Below the pieces are notes generated by a model. That model ran no database searches. It saw only the letters and a list, made by a program, of their open reading frames with translations, and had not been told where the DNA came from. A DNA stretch of 33,260 nt from positions 1 to 33,260 of the forward strand of contig JANWJV010000008.1 in assembly GCA_025451785.1 (NCBI GenBank), read 5' to 3'. Positions 14,985 to 22,269 of the stretch are shown here, one piece after another. Each line of letters opens with the position of its first letter. The first letter of the stretch is position 1. The stretch comes from Bacteroidia bacterium. Its GTDB lineage: Bacteria; Bacteroidota; Bacteroidia; JANWJV01. The translations under genes and the position numbers were made by a program.

Positions 14985-17020
14985 GCTATCATTTTTGAAA
15001 GATCATCTTCTGTTATGATCTTCACGCCCAGTTTTTCCGCCTTCTTCAGTTTCTCGGGGCCCATGTTATCGCCGGCAACAATAAAGCTGGTCTTGCCTGA
15101 AACAGAGCCCGATACTTTTCCGCCGTTCGTTTCGATGGCCTTCTTCAGGTCATCGCGCGAGAACTTCGTAAAGGTGCCACTCACCACAAAGGTAAGCCCT
15201 TTCAGCTTTTCACTGGTATTGGCCAGGGCCTCTTCTGAAAGCTCGAACTTGAGCCCGCTTTTTCGCAGGCGGCGTATGATCTCCGAGTTGCGGGCATCAG
15301 CAAAGTACTCAGCGAGCGAATTAGCGATCACTTCGCCTATATCGCCCACTTCAAGAAAGCCTTCCGCAGTAGAGCTCATCATTGTATCAATGTTCCGGAA
15401 CGAAAAGGCCAGCTTGCGCGCGGTGGTCTCGCCAATATGACGGATGCCAAGGGCATACAGCACACGTTCAAAAGGTATTTGTTTGGAAGCCTCGATGCCC
15501 TTTATGAGGTTCTCCACCGTTTTCTCTCCCATCCTCTCCAGCTTCAGCATGTCTTCGGCCTTCAGGTCGTAGATATCGGCGAAGCTTTTTAGCAGCCCGG
15601 CCGAATACAGCGCTTCGATCGTTTCACCACCCATCGAATCGATGTCCATAGCGCGTCTTGAAACAAAATGAACCATATTACCCACTATCTGGGGCGGGCA
15701 GCCCAGGTAATTAGGACAATAATGCGCGGCTTCTTCAGGTCGGCGTATCAGTTTGGTCTTGCATTCAGGACATTCGACTATGTATTGAACAGTTGCGGCG
15801 CTTCGCTTACGTTTTTCCAGGACGATCCCTACGATCTTAGGGATGATCTCCCCTCCTTTTTCCACAAGAACGGTATCGTTCTCATGCAGGCCAAGTTTTT
15901 CAATGATATCGGCATTATGCAGCGAGGCGCGCTTCACCGTAGTGCCGGCAAGGAATACGGGCTTAAGATTAGCAACTGGAGTGATGGCTCCTGTTCGTCC
16001 CACCTGGTAAGTGATGGCTAGCAGCTCAGTAGCGGCTTGTGCCGCTTTGTATTTATAGGCAATGGCCCAGCGCGGCGACTTGGCTGTAAAGCCAAGCACT
16101 CGCTGATGGTCGTATGAATTCACTTTCAGCACCACTCCGTCCGTCTCTACCTCAAGATCGTGTCTTTCTTTGTCCCAGCGGTCGAGGTATTTCAGTACAT
16201 CTTTCAGGCTGGAATGCTTTTCCATATGGGGAGAAACGCGGAAGCCCCATTTCTTCGCTTCCATCAGGTTCTCATAATGCTTAGTGAAAGGCAATTGCTC
16301 CCCCAGCATAGCATAGAGATAACAATCGAGGCGGCGTGCGGCCACTGCTTTTGAGTCCTGTTGTTTTAAGGTACCCGAGGTAGCGTTGCGCGGGTTCTTC
16401 AATATCTTTTCGAATATCTCCTCTTCCGAAAAACCATCTTCGGCAAGCTGCTTCCTTATTGCTTCATTGATATTCAGGAACACCTGCTTGGGCATGAATA
16501 TCTCCCCGCGCATCTCAAACTCGTCAGGAAATCCTTTTCCCCTAAGGCGAAGCGGAATGCTTCGGATCGTTTTAACGTTGGCGGTAATGTCGTCGCCTTT
16601 TTCACCGTCGCCGCGGGTAACGGCCTGCACCAGCTCACCCTTCACATAGGTAAGACTGATGGATACACCGTCGTATTTAAGTTCACAAATGTATTCAAAC
16701 GCATCGCTTATCGTTTTGCGGATGCGCTCATCGAAATCGCGCAGTTCCTCTTCGTTATAAGTATTCCCCAACGAGAGCATAGGGTATTTGTGCCGAACGG
16801 TCTTGAACTCCTTGGTGATGGTTCCGCCTACACGCTGTGAAGGGGATTGAGAAGAAAGGAGCTCGGGGTATTCCTTTTCAAGCTGTATGAGCTCTTCGAG
16901 GAGCTTATCGAACTGAAAGTCGGAAATGGAAGGCTCGTCCTGTACATAGTACCGGTAGTTATGTTCTTCCAGCTCTTTCGAAAGCTTTTCGATCTTCGCT
17001 TTGGCCTGCTCGCGGTTCAC
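14981..17020 (-). CDS. ligA: NAD-dependent DNA ligase LigA
   Basis: LigA seals nicks in replication and repair using NAD. The 679 residues hold all the expected parts: an N-terminal Ia domain with NYRYYVQDEPSISDFQFD, the adenylation motif CELKYDGVSISL with the nucleophilic Lys at about residue 115, an OB fold, a four-Cys zinc finger (CPECKTKL, HYCPNYLGC), helix-hairpin-helix repeats (LERMGEKTVENLI, GIRHIGETTARKLA) and a C-terminal BRCT domain (GLTFVVSGTFTKFSRDDL). The start is GTG (MNREQAKAKIEKL) overlapping the upstream stop as GTGA. It is intact and full-length. Confidence 0.98.
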   Translation of the reverse strand: MNREQAKAKIEKLSKELEEHNYRYYVQDEPSISDFQFDKLLEELIQLEKEYPELLSSQSPSQRVGGTITKEFKTVRHKYPMLSLGNTYNEEELRDFDERIRKTISDAFEYICELKYDGVSISLTYVKGELVQAVTRGDGEKGDDITANVKTIRSIPLRLRGKGFPDEFEMRGEIFMPKQVFLNINEAIRKQLAEDGFSEEEIFEKILKNPRNATSGTLKQQDSKAVAARRLDCYLYAMLGEQLPFTKHYENLMEAKKWGFRVSPHMEKHSSLKDVLKYLDRWDKERHDLEVETDGVVLKVNSYDHQRVLGFTAKSPRWAIAYKYKAAQAATELLAITYQVGRTGAITPVANLKPVFLAGTTVKRASLHNADIIEKLGLHENDTVLVEKGGEIIPKIVGIVLEKRKRSAATVQYIVECPECKTKLIRRPEEAAHYCPNYLGCPPQIVGNMVHFVSRRAMDIDSMGGETIEALYSAGLLKSFADIYDLKAEDMLKLERMGEKTVENLIKGIEASKQIPFERVLYALGIRHIGETTARKLAFSFRNIDTMMSSTAEGFLEVGDIGEVIANSLAEYFADARNSEIIRRLRKSGLKFELSEEALANTSEKLKGLTFVVSGTFTKFSRDDLKKAIETNGGKVSGSVSGKTSFIVAGDNMGPEKLKKAEKLGVKIITEDDLSKMIA

Positions 17021-17829
17021 TGTTGCTTACCTATGGTATTGTCGCGGTTGATGTTTTTCAGCTCAAATATAAAAGGAATGCTCTTTTTCACCCTCACCAG
17101 TTTTCCGTCTTTACACCCTGGCTCCCATCGTATCATCGCAAGCACACGTATTGCCTCATCGTTGCAGCCACCCGCCACCGACTTTAACACCCTTATGTTG
17201 GTTGGCATGCCGCTGGGCTCTATCACGAAGCTCAGAAGTACGGTTCCTGAAAAATTCTGAAGCTGGGCCTGCCGTGGGTATTCAAGGTTCTTGCGGATAA
17301 ATTCGTTCATAGCGAAATCGCCGGCGGCATAATGCGGCATGGTATCGGCTTTTTCCAGAATGGCCGCACTGGTATCAGGAACACCCTTATACACGATCCT
17401 GTCATACCCTCTCCGTTTACAGATCTTCGCGTATTTCTTTGGATCAAAGCGGAAGCTCAGCGTGTGCCAGGTGCTTGACGCCTCGCCCCTGTACACAAGG
17501 GGAGCAAACAAAAGTTTCCTGAATATCCTCTCCGCTTCCGCGTCTATCTCAGCGTTCAAACGCTTTACAAAGCTCAGACTGTTCCAGCTGCCGTCATTCA
17601 TTACAAGGAACTTGAGCGTCACAGTGCCTCCTTTGTTCTCCTTCAGGGATCTTTCGGGATACACCATTTCCTGTTCGAAGATGCGCCTCAGTTCCGCTTT
17701 ACCTCCTACATTGTCAACGGGGCGATCAACACCGTCGTAAGCAGGGCGAACCTCTTCCTGGGCGGAGAGATCACAGAAAAAAGCAATGAATGCAAAAAGA
17801 AGGGTGTTATGTAATGGCCGGAAGGTCAT
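17017..17829 (-). CDS. Exported protein with two TonB C-terminal-like domains
   Basis: I choose the second Met (17829), which makes an exact ATGA overlap with prmC and starts MTFRPLHNTLLFAFIAFFCDLSAQ, a signal peptide; the protein is then about 270 residues. Two TonB_C-like domains follow: about 35-125 (FEQEMVYPERSLKENKGGTV, TLKFLVMNDGS) and about 155-262 (IRKNLEYPRQAQLQNFSGTV, LLSFVIEPSGMPTNIRVLKS, IRWEPG). The pattern YP..A...N..GTV..F.V...G is classic. There is no N-terminal transmembrane anchor with a proline-rich spacer, so it is not a conventional TonB; it may be a periplasmic protein that borrows the fold. Placement between prmC and ligA looks positional, not functional. Confidence 0.82.
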   Translation of the reverse strand: MTFRPLHNTLLFAFIAFFCDLSAQEEVRPAYDGVDRPVDNVGGKAELRRIFEQEMVYPERSLKENKGGTVTLKFLVMNDGSWNSLSFVKRLNAEIDAEAERIFRKLLFAPLVYRGEASSTWHTLSFRFDPKKYAKICKRRGYDRIVYKGVPDTSAAILEKADTMPHYAAGDFAMNEFIRKNLEYPRQAQLQNFSGTVLLSFVIEPSGMPTNIRVLKSVAGGCNDEAIRVLAMIRWEPGCKDGKLVRVKKSIPFIFELKNINRDNTIGKQQ

Positions 17830-18692
17830 TTCAAACAAGCTTTTATCATGCGCTCCTTTCCGCTTAGGTCTTTGCGAACTTCGATGTCGCTGAAGCCATG
17901 CTTTTCAAGCAGCGAAGGCAGTGTTGCGGGCTGTGTTTGGCCCATCTCAAAATACAAACAGCCTCCCTTTTTGAGAGCTTTGGCAGCGAAGCCGGCAATG
18001 TGCCCGTAAAATAAAAGAGGGTTGCCTTCAACGAACAAAGCTATCGAAGGTTCATGCTCCAATACATTGGGGGATATTGCATCTTTTTCCGCGGAAGTTA
18101 CGTAGGGCGGATTCGATACCACAACATCTAATGATCCGGGAGGAACCAGGTCACCCAGCGCATCCAGGATATCTTCATTGATAAAAGTGATATCCACCTT
18201 GTTAAGCATGGCATTCTGCTGCGCAACGGTCAATGCGTCTTCTGAAACATCGAGGGCCATGACACGTGCGCGTGGCAGGTTCTTTTTTAATGCGATGGCA
18301 ATACAGCCGCTGCCGGTACCCACATCGAGGCAGCGAACATCTTTTTCTTTCTGGTCCTTCACGATCCAGTCAACCAGTTCCTCCGTTTCCGGTCTTGGGA
18401 TAAGTACGTAGGAATTCACCTTCATCTTCAGGCCGTAAAAGTCAGCTTTCCCCAGTACATATTGCAGGGGTTTGCCGGTCTTCAGCTCGTTCACTGCCTT
18501 GCTGAACTTAAGCAGTTCCGATTCGCTCATCTTTAGCGCCGAGGCCGAAGACAGCACAGTACTGGGTACTCCCAGGTATTCTCCCGCGCAGATGACCACG
18601 AACTGGTCTATCTCTGAAGCATCATACATATGCCCCAGCACCGAGTGGAAATGCTCTTTAACGGCAGCGATGGTATTAGAGGCTATTTTCAT
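17826..18692 (-). CDS. prmC: Peptide chain release factor N5-glutamine methyltransferase PrmC
   Basis: PrmC methylates the GGQ glutamine of the release factors RF1 and RF2. The ORF track starts 42 codons early; MKIASNTIAAVKEHFHSVLG (18692) gives the family N-terminus and 288 residues, the normal length. Motifs are GKPLQYVLGKADFYGLK, VLIPRPETEELVDWI, CLDVGTGSGCIAIAL (SAM binding) and VVSNPPYVTSAEK (the catalytic NPPY). It is the first gene of the minus-strand run prmC, TonB_C protein, ligA, DUF6913-like and dapA, and it diverges from ribD across 47 nt. Confidence 0.96.
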   Translation of the reverse strand: MKIASNTIAAVKEHFHSVLGHMYDASEIDQFVVICAGEYLGVPSTVLSSASALKMSESELLKFSKAVNELKTGKPLQYVLGKADFYGLKMKVNSYVLIPRPETEELVDWIVKDQKEKDVRCLDVGTGSGCIAIALKKNLPRARVMALDVSEDALTVAQQNAMLNKVDITFINEDILDALGDLVPPGSLDVVVSNPPYVTSAEKDAISPNVLEHEPSIALFVEGNPLLFYGHIAGFAAKALKKGGCLYFEMGQTQPATLPSLLEKHGFSDIEVRKDLSGKERMIKACLK

Positions 18693-18727
18693 GCTCGCTA
18701 AAATACACAAAGGAAGCACAGAAACCT

Positions 18728-18735
18728 TATTTTTG
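18728..18735 (+). promoter_or_regulatory. -7 promoter element TATTTTTG of the ribD gene
   Basis: TATTTTTG fits TAnnTTTG and predicts transcription from about 18740, which is the GTG start codon suggested for ribD. No upstream TTG at the right distance was found. If real, the ribD mRNA would be leaderless or would start translation at ATG 18761. Confidence 0.4.
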
Positions 18736-18739
18736 AAAA

Positions 18740-19801
18740 GTGAATTCTCATGAACAATATATGCGCCTCTGCCTGGAGCACGCCCGGAAAGGGCTTGGCG
18801 GAACGGCCCCCAATCCAATGGTAGGCTGCGTGATCGTTTGCGGAAGTGAGATCATAGGTGAAGGACATCATGAAAAGTTCGGAGGCCCTCACGCGGAAGT
18901 GAATGCGATCAACTCGGTAATGGACAAGTCGCTGCTGAAACAGAGTGTTTTATACGTTAACCTCGAACCTTGTGCGCATACAGGAAAAACACCGCCCTGC
19001 TCGTCGCTCATTATTGAGCATGGAATTAAGGAAGTTGTTATCGCCAATACCGACCCGAACCCGCTGGTGAATGGCAAAGGCATTAAACTGCTGGAGGCGG
19101 CGGGTTGTAACGTAACGACCGGTGTGCTGGAAAAGGAAGGAAGAGAGCTTAACCGGCGTTTCTTTTGCTGGCATGAGAACAAACGTCCCTTCGTGATCCT
19201 CAAATGGGCGCAAAGCACCGATGGTTTTATTGACAGTCCGCGCTATGGTGAAAAGCATAAGCCACTGCAGATAAGCAATCTCTCTTCAAAAAAACTGCTG
19301 CACCGCTGGAGAAGTGAAGAGCAGGCTATACTGGTTGGAACCAACACAGCGCTAATGGACAATCCCAAATTAACAGTTAGGGAATGGCAGGGAAATAACC
19401 CGCTGCGCATCGTGCCCGATAAATGGCTGCGTATCCCTTCTCATTTTCATATTCTTGACAAGAGCACCCCTACCCTCGTTTTTACGAGCCTTGATAAACA
19501 GGACGAACCCAACCTCGAATACATTAAGATAGACTTTGAAGGCAATGTGGCCAATAGTATGCTGGAAGAATTGTACCGCCGCAATGTGCAATCGTTGATC
19601 GTGGAAGGTGGTGAGATACTGCTGAACAGGTTCATAACCCAGCAGGTGTGGGATGAGGCAAGGGTATTTGTTAGCCCGCAAAAGTTGGGTAAAGGCATAA
19701 AGGCACCACTCTTCCCCTATAAAGCTATATCGGAGGAGAACATTGACGGCGACAGCCTGTTCATCTATAAAAGCCCGTTACGTGAAAAAGCCGTAACTTA
19801 G
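18740..19801 (+). CDS. ribD: Bifunctional riboflavin biosynthesis deaminase/reductase RibD
   Basis: RibD deaminates the pyrimidinone product of GTP cyclohydrolase II and then reduces its ribosyl chain. The N-terminal deaminase (about 1-145) has the zinc motif PHAEVNAI and EPCAHTGKTPPC, plus TAPNPMVGCVIV. The C-terminal reductase (about 147-350) has RPFVILKWAQSTDGFI, AILVGTNTALMDNPKLTVR and SLIVEGGEILLNRFI. The 353 residues are the usual length. The GTG at 18740 (NSHEQYMRLCLEHA) matches the conserved family opening better than ATG 18761, which would cut into the first helix, but it coincides with the predicted transcription start. It is likely the first gene of a plus-strand run. Confidence 0.96.
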   Translation: MNSHEQYMRLCLEHARKGLGGTAPNPMVGCVIVCGSEIIGEGHHEKFGGPHAEVNAINSVMDKSLLKQSVLYVNLEPCAHTGKTPPCSSLIIEHGIKEVVIANTDPNPLVNGKGIKLLEAAGCNVTTGVLEKEGRELNRRFFCWHENKRPFVILKWAQSTDGFIDSPRYGEKHKPLQISNLSSKKLLHRWRSEEQAILVGTNTALMDNPKLTVREWQGNNPLRIVPDKWLRIPSHFHILDKSTPTLVFTSLDKQDEPNLEYIKIDFEGNVANSMLEELYRRNVQSLIVEGGEILLNRFITQQVWDEARVFVSPQKLGKGIKAPLFPYKAISEENIDGDSLFIYKSPLREKAVT

Positions 19802-19822
19802 GGTAAAGCAAAAACATCCTTC

Positions 19823-21583
19823 TTGAAGCATTGCCTTTTTTCATTGTTGTTATTGTCGGCCCCGGTGCTGGCGCAAAAGGGAAGTATTCCAATTCCAGGA
19901 ACTCATCCCATTGATATTATTACATGCAGGGCCTCATATTCCGGAGCTTATACGGGTGAAAGCACGGAGGCCGTTGCTGCCTATCTCAAAAAACATTTTA
20001 ATTCACTGGAAGCTGAGGCCATAAGTATTCGTCTTATCAATATCATTGAAAGCAAAGGCGGCAAACACCTTTTGTTTCAGCAGTGCTACAATGGCATTCC
20101 GGTGTACCGCGCCCAGGTAAAGGTGAACATGGATAAAAAGGGAAGGATACGCTCGGTGTTCGACAATAGCTTTTCTATTAGTACAGCGCTAAGTATTGAT
20201 TTCGGTAGTAACGAAGGAGAAAAGAACTATTTCTTCAATGGTGAAGAACTGGTGCCTGCGGTCCGTATTGAAATGAGAGGGCCCGGCTCAAACTATTATG
20301 AGGTCATCCATAACAGTCAAGGCAATGAGATCTACCGGCACGATCTTAACAGTTACCATCATGCCGCGCAGGATTCTACAGTTAACGCGATGATATTCCG
20401 TCCCGACCCGCTTACCAGCGCGGGTGTTGTATATGGTTCTCCTTATGTTGACAGCAGCGACTTTGATGTGCCGCAGCTGAACGCCCAGCGGCAAACGATA
20501 AGCATGAAGGTGGATTACAACAACGATACTTTCCGTTTGAAAGGACCATACGGTATCGTGAAAGAATTTGATAACCCTGTAACCACCCCGGCGTTCTGTA
20601 AGACAACGGCCAATTTCAATTATACCCGCAACCAGCAGGAGTTCGAAGATGCGAATGCCTTTTACTATATAACCATGTACCATGATTACGTAGCCTCGCT
20701 GGGCTTTAACAATATTGTGAACTACCAGGTATGGATCGACGCGCATGCGATGGGTGGTGCTGACAACAGCATGTTCTCTCCTGGCTTCACTCCTGCCCGC
20801 CTCTTGTTTGGCGAAGGTGGTGTTGACGACGCTGAAGATGCCGATGTTATCCTGCATGAATACGGGCACGCTATGTCGTACAGCGCGGCGCCTAACACCA
20901 ATACCGGCACCCAGCGCCAAACGCTCGACGAGGCCAACAGCGATTATTTCGCGGCTTCCTATTCAAGGTTCCAGAACACCTTCAGCTGGGGTAATGTATA
21001 TTCATGGGATGGCCACAATCCTTTCTGGCCGGGGCGTGTGGTGGTCAGCTCAAAGCAATATCCTTCGAGCCTGGTGAACAATATTTATACGGATGCGGAG
21101 ATATGGTCTTCCACCATTATGGAAATATGGGGTGATATAGGCCGGCAAACCACCGACGAGATACTTATCGAATCCATGTACAGCTACGCTTCGGGAATGA
21201 ACATGCCCATGGCGGCACAGCTATTCATAAAGGCCGACAGTACCCTGAATGCCGGCGCCAACTATACCGCTATCTGCAACCGTTTCAAGAACAGGGGTAT
21301 TTTAAGCAGCTGTTTGATCGGTATTGATGATCAGCAGATGAACAGCGGTGTGTTGCTTGTCAACAGCCAGGGTTTCGCGAAGGGCGAGGCGCTGAGCATC
21401 ATTCTTTCCCCGGGTGTGCTTGCCGATATATCATTGTTCGACTGCAGCGGCAGGATAGTGAAAGAAATGAATGGCCAAAGCAGCGACTGCCTTCTTTCAG
21501 GACAAGAGCTTAGTGCCGGTACTTATATTCTGCACGTGAGAACAAATACAGGCACATTGCATTCCAAACTGCTGAAGTATTGA
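19823..21583 (+). CDS. Secreted zinc metalloprotease (gluzincin, M4/M36-like) with FTP propeptide and T9SS tail
   Basis: This 586-residue exported protease has the signal peptide KHCLFSLLLLSAPVLAQ and an N-terminal fungalysin/thermolysin-type propeptide (LLFQQCYNGIPVYRAQVKVN). In the catalytic domain HEYGH lies at about 345-349, and the third zinc ligand, in LDEANSDYFAASYS, is 21 residues later, as in gluzincins. About 75 C-terminal residues resemble a type A T9SS sorting domain (ISLFDCSGRIVKEM, LSAGTYILHVRTNTG, LHSKLLKY), although the usual YPNP motif is missing. The start is a TTG, since no in-frame ATG is near. It is 21 nt after ribD and overlaps the next ORF's TTG; the likely job is extracellular protein degradation. 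Confidence 0.87.
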   Translation: MKHCLFSLLLLSAPVLAQKGSIPIPGTHPIDIITCRASYSGAYTGESTEAVAAYLKKHFNSLEAEAISIRLINIIESKGGKHLLFQQCYNGIPVYRAQVKVNMDKKGRIRSVFDNSFSISTALSIDFGSNEGEKNYFFNGEELVPAVRIEMRGPGSNYYEVIHNSQGNEIYRHDLNSYHHAAQDSTVNAMIFRPDPLTSAGVVYGSPYVDSSDFDVPQLNAQRQTISMKVDYNNDTFRLKGPYGIVKEFDNPVTTPAFCKTTANFNYTRNQQEFEDANAFYYITMYHDYVASLGFNNIVNYQVWIDAHAMGGADNSMFSPGFTPARLLFGEGGVDDAEDADVILHEYGHAMSYSAAPNTNTGTQRQTLDEANSDYFAASYSRFQNTFSWGNVYSWDGHNPFWPGRVVVSSKQYPSSLVNNIYTDAEIWSSTIMEIWGDIGRQTTDEILIESMYSYASGMNMPMAAQLFIKADSTLNAGANYTAICNRFKNRGILSSCLIGIDDQQMNSGVLLVNSQGFAKGEALSIILSPGVLADISLFDCSGRIVKEMNGQSSDCLLSGQELSAGTYILHVRTNTGTLHSKLLKY

Positions 21584-21585
21584 GT

Positions 21586-22269
21586 ATGCAGGCTGCGCAG
21601 CCCTCTATTGATATCCTTGGAGTTACGGTGCAGGAACCCGTTACCGCCGCTACTGACCTGCTGGTATCGGCAGTTTGCCTCTTCGCTTATTACAAGATCA
21701 GCTCGATGGAAAGAAAGGAAAGTCTCTTTGTCTATTTCCGTTTCTTCTTTCTTACCATGTGTATTGCCACCGCCTATGGGGGTATTATAGGCCATGCCTT
21801 TCTTTACGCCTTTGGCTTTGCCTGGAAAGTGCCTGCCTGGATCATCAGCATGGCTTCCGTGGCATTGCTTGAAAGAGCATCCATACAGCACGCGCGGCCG
21901 CTCATGAAACCAGTGATCGGTAAGACCTTTGCTATTATCAATATCATCGAGCTGATGATCTTCGTTTGTATTTCGATGTACACACTTAACTTCTTCTTTG
22001 TGGAAGTGCATGCCGCCTATGGCCTTATTATCGTTGTGCTTTCGTTCGAGCTCTTTACTTACATCCATTCAAAGGACAAAGCAAGCCTTACGTTTCTCCT
22101 GGGCGTGTTCTTCGCTTTTCTTTCTGCGGTGATCCATCTTAACAGGATATCTATTAACGAATGGTTCAACTACAACGACATAAGCCATGTTTTTATGGCC
22201 GTCTCCGGGTGGTGTTTTTATAAGGGCGTGATGCGGCTAGGAAAAACTGTTCCTATTTTAGCACGGTGA
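21586..22269 (+). CDS. Polytopic membrane protein, possibly CREST (ceramidase/PAQR)-like
   Basis: This protein of about 227 residues has seven or so hydrophobic segments and no signal peptide. The ORF-track start is a TTG overlapping the protease stop; ATG 21586 two codons later is more natural. The pattern GGIIGHAF in the second membrane helix, SAVIHLNR later and NYNDISHVFMAVSG in the last resembles the buried His/Ser/Asp arrangement of the CREST hydrolase superfamily (alkaline ceramidases, PAQR, hemolysin III). That is a tentative reading. Its stop overlaps the GTG start of the TPR-phosphatase, so it is translationally coupled to it. A sensory or lipid role is conceivable, but the function is unknown. 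Confidence 0.78.
   Translation: MQAAQPSIDILGVTVQEPVTAATDLLVSAVCLFAYYKISSMERKESLFVYFRFFFLTMCIATAYGGIIGHAFLYAFGFAWKVPAWIISMASVALLERASIQHARPLMKPVIGKTFAIINIIELMIFVCISMYTLNFFFVEVHAAYGLIIVVLSFELFTYIHSKDKASLTFLLGVFFAFLSAVIHLNRISINEWFNYNDISHVFMAVSGWCFYKGVMRLGKTVPILAR

Noticed and set aside
20288-20920. 210-codon minus-strand ORF opposite the metalloprotease
   Set aside because: The plus frame carries HEYGH and the rest of the catalytic domain; this ORF has no domain features.
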